DNA of 15,621 nucleotides from Merdimonas sp963929015 (lineage in GTDB: Bacteria > Bacillota > Clostridia > Lachnospirales > Lachnospiraceae). The notes beneath the pieces were generated by a model. That model was not told where the DNA came from. It did not search any database and worked only from the letters and a program-made list of their open reading frames with translations. The DNA lies in contig NZ_CAWVHE010000017.1 of the NCBI RefSeq assembly GCF_963929015.1, forward strand, positions 1 to 15,621, read 5' to 3'. A program made the translations under genes and the position numbers. Shown here one piece after another: positions 12,594 through 15,621 of the stretch. The first letter of the stretch is position 1. Each line of letters starts with the position of its first letter.

Positions 12594-13844
12594 TTATTCG
12601 TAAGCGACGGTTTTTTTGTCGTTGTAGACATCCAGATCCAGTTCGCCAAGCTTCTTGGCTACCAGCATGCCTACCATGACATCTACGTCTACGTTCATCA
12701 GTGTACGGAACATTCCTGCGAACCAATCTATTCCGATTAGGACTGCGATGCTGTCCATCGGAAGCCCCAGCGAGGATGCCAGGAAGGTGTACACGATCAC
12801 GGAGCCGCCCGGTACGGAAATGGTTCCCATGCACATCAGGCAGGACAGAAGGATTGCCATTCCCATCTGGTATACCGTCATTTCGATTCCTGTGGACTGT
12901 GCCATGAAGAAGATGGCGGTTACATAGCACATGGCTGCGCCGCAGCTGTTCATGGACATGGTAATGGGTCCTGTAAAGTCTGCCACTTTACGGCTGACGC
13001 CGAATTTGGTGACTGCGTCTTCCATTTTTGTCTGAAGGCAGATCGCGCCGGATGTGGTGGTGACTGCCATCAGGGACATTTTGCCGAATTTCTTCGGCAT
13101 CTTAAATGGATTGACGCCACAAAGTACCGCTGTGATCGGTCCGTAGATCAAAAACTGGATCACATCGCCGATCAGGAGCACTCCCAGGAATTTAGCCATC
13201 GGGATGATCACTGCAAATCCTGTGGATCCGGCTACGTCTGCCAGCAGGCAGAAGATACCGATCGGGGCAATGTACATAACTGTTTTGATGATATTGGTAA
13301 TGACTTTATTTAAGCCGATCACCCAGTCTGCCATGTTGCGGTTTCCGCTCTGGCGGGTGTAGGCTCCCATGGCCACGCCAAAGAAGATCGCAAATACGAT
13401 ACACGGCACCATGGATCCATCAGCCATAGATTCCACTACGTTTGTAGGAACAAAGTTCAAAAGGGTATCCTGAAGGGACGCGGCCTCTACTGCCGTCTCT
13501 GTTACTTCTTCTGCTCCGGAGAGGTCAATGCCAAGTCCCGGTTTTACCAGCATGGACAAAACCACACCCAGCACAGCGGCGATCGCTGTAAAGAACACGA
13601 TCCATTTGATCGTATGCACGCCCATCTTTCCGACGTCTTTTCCGTCGCCGCCGCCTACTGCAGCTGCTACAGAAGACATAACCAGAAGCACAACAGACAT
13701 CTGGATCAGTCTTAAGAAAATGTCTCCGATAAACTTAAGATTCTCTGCCCACGGTCCTATCAGTGCGCCGAATACGATACCTCCGACTGTCGCGATCAGA
13801 ATCTGCGTGGTCAGAGATATTGAAAATTTCTTTTTCTTTTCCAT
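12594..13844 (-). CDS. Dicarboxylate/amino-acid:cation symporter (SDF/DAACS family)
   Basis: The 416-residue membrane protein has the SDF family layout. There are several N-terminal helices, an HP1 loop TTTSGA (262-267), a TM7 motif MNSCG (298-302), an HP2 loop SVPGGS (343-348) and a TM8 GIDWFAGMFRTLMNVDVD (371-388). By alignment from memory with archaeal GltPh, the TM8 residues D390, R397, N401 and D405 are kept (D373, R380, N384, D388). D394, which holds the substrate amino group, is Gly377, and the Na-site Asp of NMDG is Cys301. The protein is therefore probably a cation-coupled carrier of carboxylates, not a standard glutamate or aspartate carrier. The start ATG has GAAGGA upstream. It lies upstream of, and on the same strand as, the LytS/LytR operon, separated by the palindrome. 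Confidence 0.88.
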   Translation of the reverse strand: MEKKKKFSISLTTQILIATVGGIVFGALIGPWAENLKFIGDIFLRLIQMSVVLLVMSSVAAAVGGGDGKDVGKMGVHTIKWIVFFTAIAAVLGVVLSMLVKPGLGIDLSGAEEVTETAVEAASLQDTLLNFVPTNVVESMADGSMVPCIVFAIFFGVAMGAYTRQSGNRNMADWVIGLNKVITNIIKTVMYIAPIGIFCLLADVAGSTGFAVIIPMAKFLGVLLIGDVIQFLIYGPITAVLCGVNPFKMPKKFGKMSLMAVTTTSGAICLQTKMEDAVTKFGVSRKVADFTGPITMSMNSCGAAMCYVTAIFFMAQSTGIEMTVYQMGMAILLSCLMCMGTISVPGGSVIVYTFLASSLGLPMDSIAVLIGIDWFAGMFRTLMNVDVDVMVGMLVAKKLGELDLDVYNDKKTVAYE

Positions 13845-13899
13845 CTCTCATTCCTTCTTTCTTTTTACTTTTCTTTGCCGTTCCTTTAAGCTATGCTTT

Positions 13900-13927
13900 A
13901 TTTTATCTATTTCAATTTGAAAATCAA
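13900..13927 (-). promoter_or_regulatory. Likely promoter of the symporter with a palindromic site
   Basis: On the - strand -35 TTGATT (13922-13927) and -10 TAAAAT (13900-13905) are 16 bases apart. The spacer contains the palindrome TTTCAATTTGAAA (13910-13922), a possible operator. The region 13845-14063 holds no gene. Confidence 0.4.
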
Positions 13928-13981
13928 CAGTTTTTGCATAAAAGGGAGTTTTACATGAGGGAAATGTTGTTTTCTATGTGC

Positions 13982-14025
13982 AAAAAAACGGAGAGACAAA
14001 TAATATTATTCGCCTCTCCGTTTTT
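13982..14025 (-). terminator. Intrinsic terminator of the surface-protein gene
   Basis: A 12-bp stem (13984-13995 with 14014-14025) built on CGGAGAG/CTCTCCG, with a loop containing AATAATATTATT, is followed on the - strand by a run of seven T (13982-13988). It lies just after the stop at 14064. The + side also has TTTTT. Confidence 0.85.
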
Positions 14026-14063
14026 AAAACATTTGGAAATTTTCTATTAAAAATATTTTTATC

Positions 14064-15621
14064 TTATCTTTTACGCTTTTTCAAAAGCACTGTTCCAACA
14101 ACTAACATTGATCCAACAAAAAGTATCGAGTAAAGAGCCAAATGATAGGAATCTCCTGTTTTTACCCTGTTCACGTTATTCTTATCTGAAACGATATTTT
14201 TATCTGAAACAGGTTTATTTATATTTTGCTGATCATCTGCATCTCCGGGATCTCCTTCCGCCGATCCCCCCGATCCCTCTTCAGTTTTTTCTGGCTGAAT
14301 CACGTATGTTGTCCACCCTCTGGAAAGTGGAATATTATACGTTGCTCCTTCTACCGTAACTTCCTGTGTCCAGGCTCCTCCTTCCGGAATAAATTCAGCC
14401 TGAGCATAATATGTGCCAGCCTTTGAAGGCGCCTCTTTTAGTTGTTCGCCTGGTTGTCCGTTATCATCCGCATAATAAGTCATTTGAAATGCAATATTGG
14501 GTATTTCCTTATCTAATACATAAGCATGGAAATAAGATGATAAATCAATCGGTTCTCCGGTTTCTATGAATGTTTCATCATAAGCCCGACTCAATATCGG
14601 CGCATAATCTGTCCCATACCAGGTATAGTACAGCGCTTTTAAAAATTCCAGTCTCTGTGCCTCTTTTTCTTCCTCTGTAGAAGCTCTGTATCCTTCCGGC
14701 TGTGAAGTAAAGTAATTCAACAACTCGCTTGCCGCATACTCCATTCCTGCTTCATCGGGTGTTGCATACACAGTAAAACGTTTATTTGTAACGGTTGCCC
14801 CTTCCTTCACATTTTTATCATTTACAATCACTATAGTCGCTTTGTAATATGAAGTAATCACATTATTTCCTATATACATTGCCCCCTGAGTCGGATAGTC
14901 TCCATCTTCTGAAACTATTTTTCCATTCTTGTCATAAGAAAGACGGAAATAACTGTTCTCTGAGGGTACCTTTCCTATTCCCGACTGATCAGAAACCGCT
15001 TCCACTGTATGATAATTAAAATACAGATCTGCTTCTTTATATGGCTCTGTATTTCGGAAGTAATCAATATACTGTTTAGCCAATGTTTCAAATTCTTCCT
15101 GCTCATCAGCTGTAAATCCCTCTCCGGTAAAAACAATCGTTTTATTATTATAATAAGGCATTGCTCCCGGGTAATCATTCGTATCATGATTTGATATTGT
15201 AGTAGACTTAAAAGAAATCTCAAAATCCTGGGCTTTTCTGCTGATAGGGGTTCCTTCTTCATCCCTTACCGTTAAAGTCAACTTATACCGTCCCGGTTTA
15301 ATAGGAGCTTCATCACTATCATATACACTGGTGATCTCTGCCGCGTAAGGAACCGTACCGGTATAATGTGTCTCTACACTATAGGAACCGTCATAATCCA
15401 CATCATAACTAACAGTCGCAGGCTGTCCATCATAAACTTTAGATTCGACAGAAAGAGTGATCAAATCCGGAAGTTCTATTGTGTATTCTGCCGTCTGTTG
15501 ACATGCACTATACGTTTCATTTCCCAGAAACTTCGCTTCAATTGTATACGTACCCGCTTTCGCTGGAATGCCTTCTACAATCTGCCCGTCACCGTCTTTA
15601 TACGTAACACGCGATCTAGTG
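14064..15621 (-). CDS. Sortase-anchored surface protein with M64-like pseudo-peptidase domain, 5' end missing
   Basis: The frame is open to the window edge (no start seen), giving 518 visible residues; the TTG at 15464 is not the start. Visible order: the end of one Ig-like (MBG-type) repeat (1-46); a second (about 52-138); a domain beginning NKTIVFTGEGFTADEQEEFETLAKQYIDYF (about 159-312) that resembles the start of M64 IgA-peptidase domains; an Ig-like domain with SKAGTYYAQAEF (about 345-440); a low-complexity linker with a repeated SDKNIV/SDKNNV; and a cell-wall sorting signal VKTGD (486-490), a hydrophobic helix and KKRKR at the end. In M64 enzymes a HExxH-type motif is expected; at that point DEAGM (14742-14756) is seen. 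It is probably covalently attached to peptidoglycan by a class of sortase that accepts KTGD. The catalytic function is doubtful and the binding role unknown. Confidence 0.8.
   Translation of the reverse strand, partial: TRSRVTYKDGDGQIVEGIPAKAGTYTIEAKFLGNETYSACQQTAEYTIELPDLITLSVESKVYDGQPATVSYDVDYDGSYSVETHYTGTVPYAAEITSVYDSDEAPIKPGRYKLTLTVRDEEGTPISRKAQDFEISFKSTTISNHDTNDYPGAMPYYNNKTIVFTGEGFTADEQEEFETLAKQYIDYFRNTEPYKEADLYFNYHTVEAVSDQSGIGKVPSENSYFRLSYDKNGKIVSEDGDYPTQGAMYIGNNVITSYYKATIVIVNDKNVKEGATVTNKRFTVYATPDEAGMEYAASELLNYFTSQPEGYRASTEEEKEAQRLEFLKALYYTWYGTDYAPILSRAYDETFIETGEPIDLSSYFHAYVLDKEIPNIAFQMTYYADDNGQPGEQLKEAPSKAGTYYAQAEFIPEGGAWTQEVTVEGATYNIPLSRGWTTYVIQPEKTEEGSGGSAEGDPGDADDQQNINKPVSDKNIVSDKNNVNRVKTGDSYHLALYSILFVGSMLVVGTVLLKKRKR

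Noticed and set aside
13763..14050. Short + strand open frame of 95 codons
   Set aside because: It runs across the symporter start, its promoter region and a terminator, without a ribosome binding site.

Overview
The window looks like a chromosomal segment of an anaerobic, amino-acid-fermenting Firmicute of the class Clostridia, most likely a Lachnospiraceae-type gut organism. The evidence is a complete D-proline reductase locus, a selenocysteine tRNA and an in-frame selenocysteine UGA, strong AGGAGG ribosome binding sites, a LytS/LytR two-component system and a sortase-anchored surface protein of gut-Firmicute type. The species assignment is inference.

Layout. 1-555 (+) is the 3' part of a TauE/SafE-type membrane permease. 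It meets a YcxB-family membrane protein (619-1290, -) at a 13-bp terminator stem. 1518-1794 (+) is a consensus promoter followed by a structured small RNA that looks like 6S RNA. This RNA shares a bidirectional terminator with the end of the prd operon.

1812-7595 (-) is the operon prdC, prdA, a 98-residue conserved small protein, prdB (selenoprotein, UGA at 3415-3417), prdD and prdE. A terminator-like hairpin lies between prdB and prdD. Immediately upstream on the same strand is selC, the tRNA-Sec (7734-7830), with its own promoter. prdF (proline racemase, 8128-9162) is divergent on the + strand, with a sigma-A-type promoter placed back to back with the selC promoter. No PrdR-type sigma-54 activator and no convincing -24/-12 promoter is visible. 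A TetR-family regulator (9273-9860) follows prdF.

9911-12428 (-) is a LytTR response regulator overlapped by a LytS-type histidine kinase. Upstream of the kinase is a cluster of three DnaA-box-like nonamers and a perfect 24-bp palindrome. Next is a dicarboxylate/amino-acid:cation symporter (12594-13844, -) with unusual substitutions at the expected binding sites. The window ends inside a cell-wall-anchored protein (14064 to beyond 15621, -). It carries a domain resembling the M64 (IgA) peptidase fold in which the zinc motif appears replaced by DEAGM.

How the genes work together. PrdF makes D-proline from L-proline. PrdA (pyruvoyl) and PrdB (selenocysteine) reductively open the ring to 5-aminovalerate as a Stickland electron sink. 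PrdC is an RnfC-like protein thought to bring electrons. selC supplies the tRNA that PrdB translation needs. PrdD and PrdE are a non-processed paralogue of PrdA, split exactly at the residue where PrdA is cleaved.
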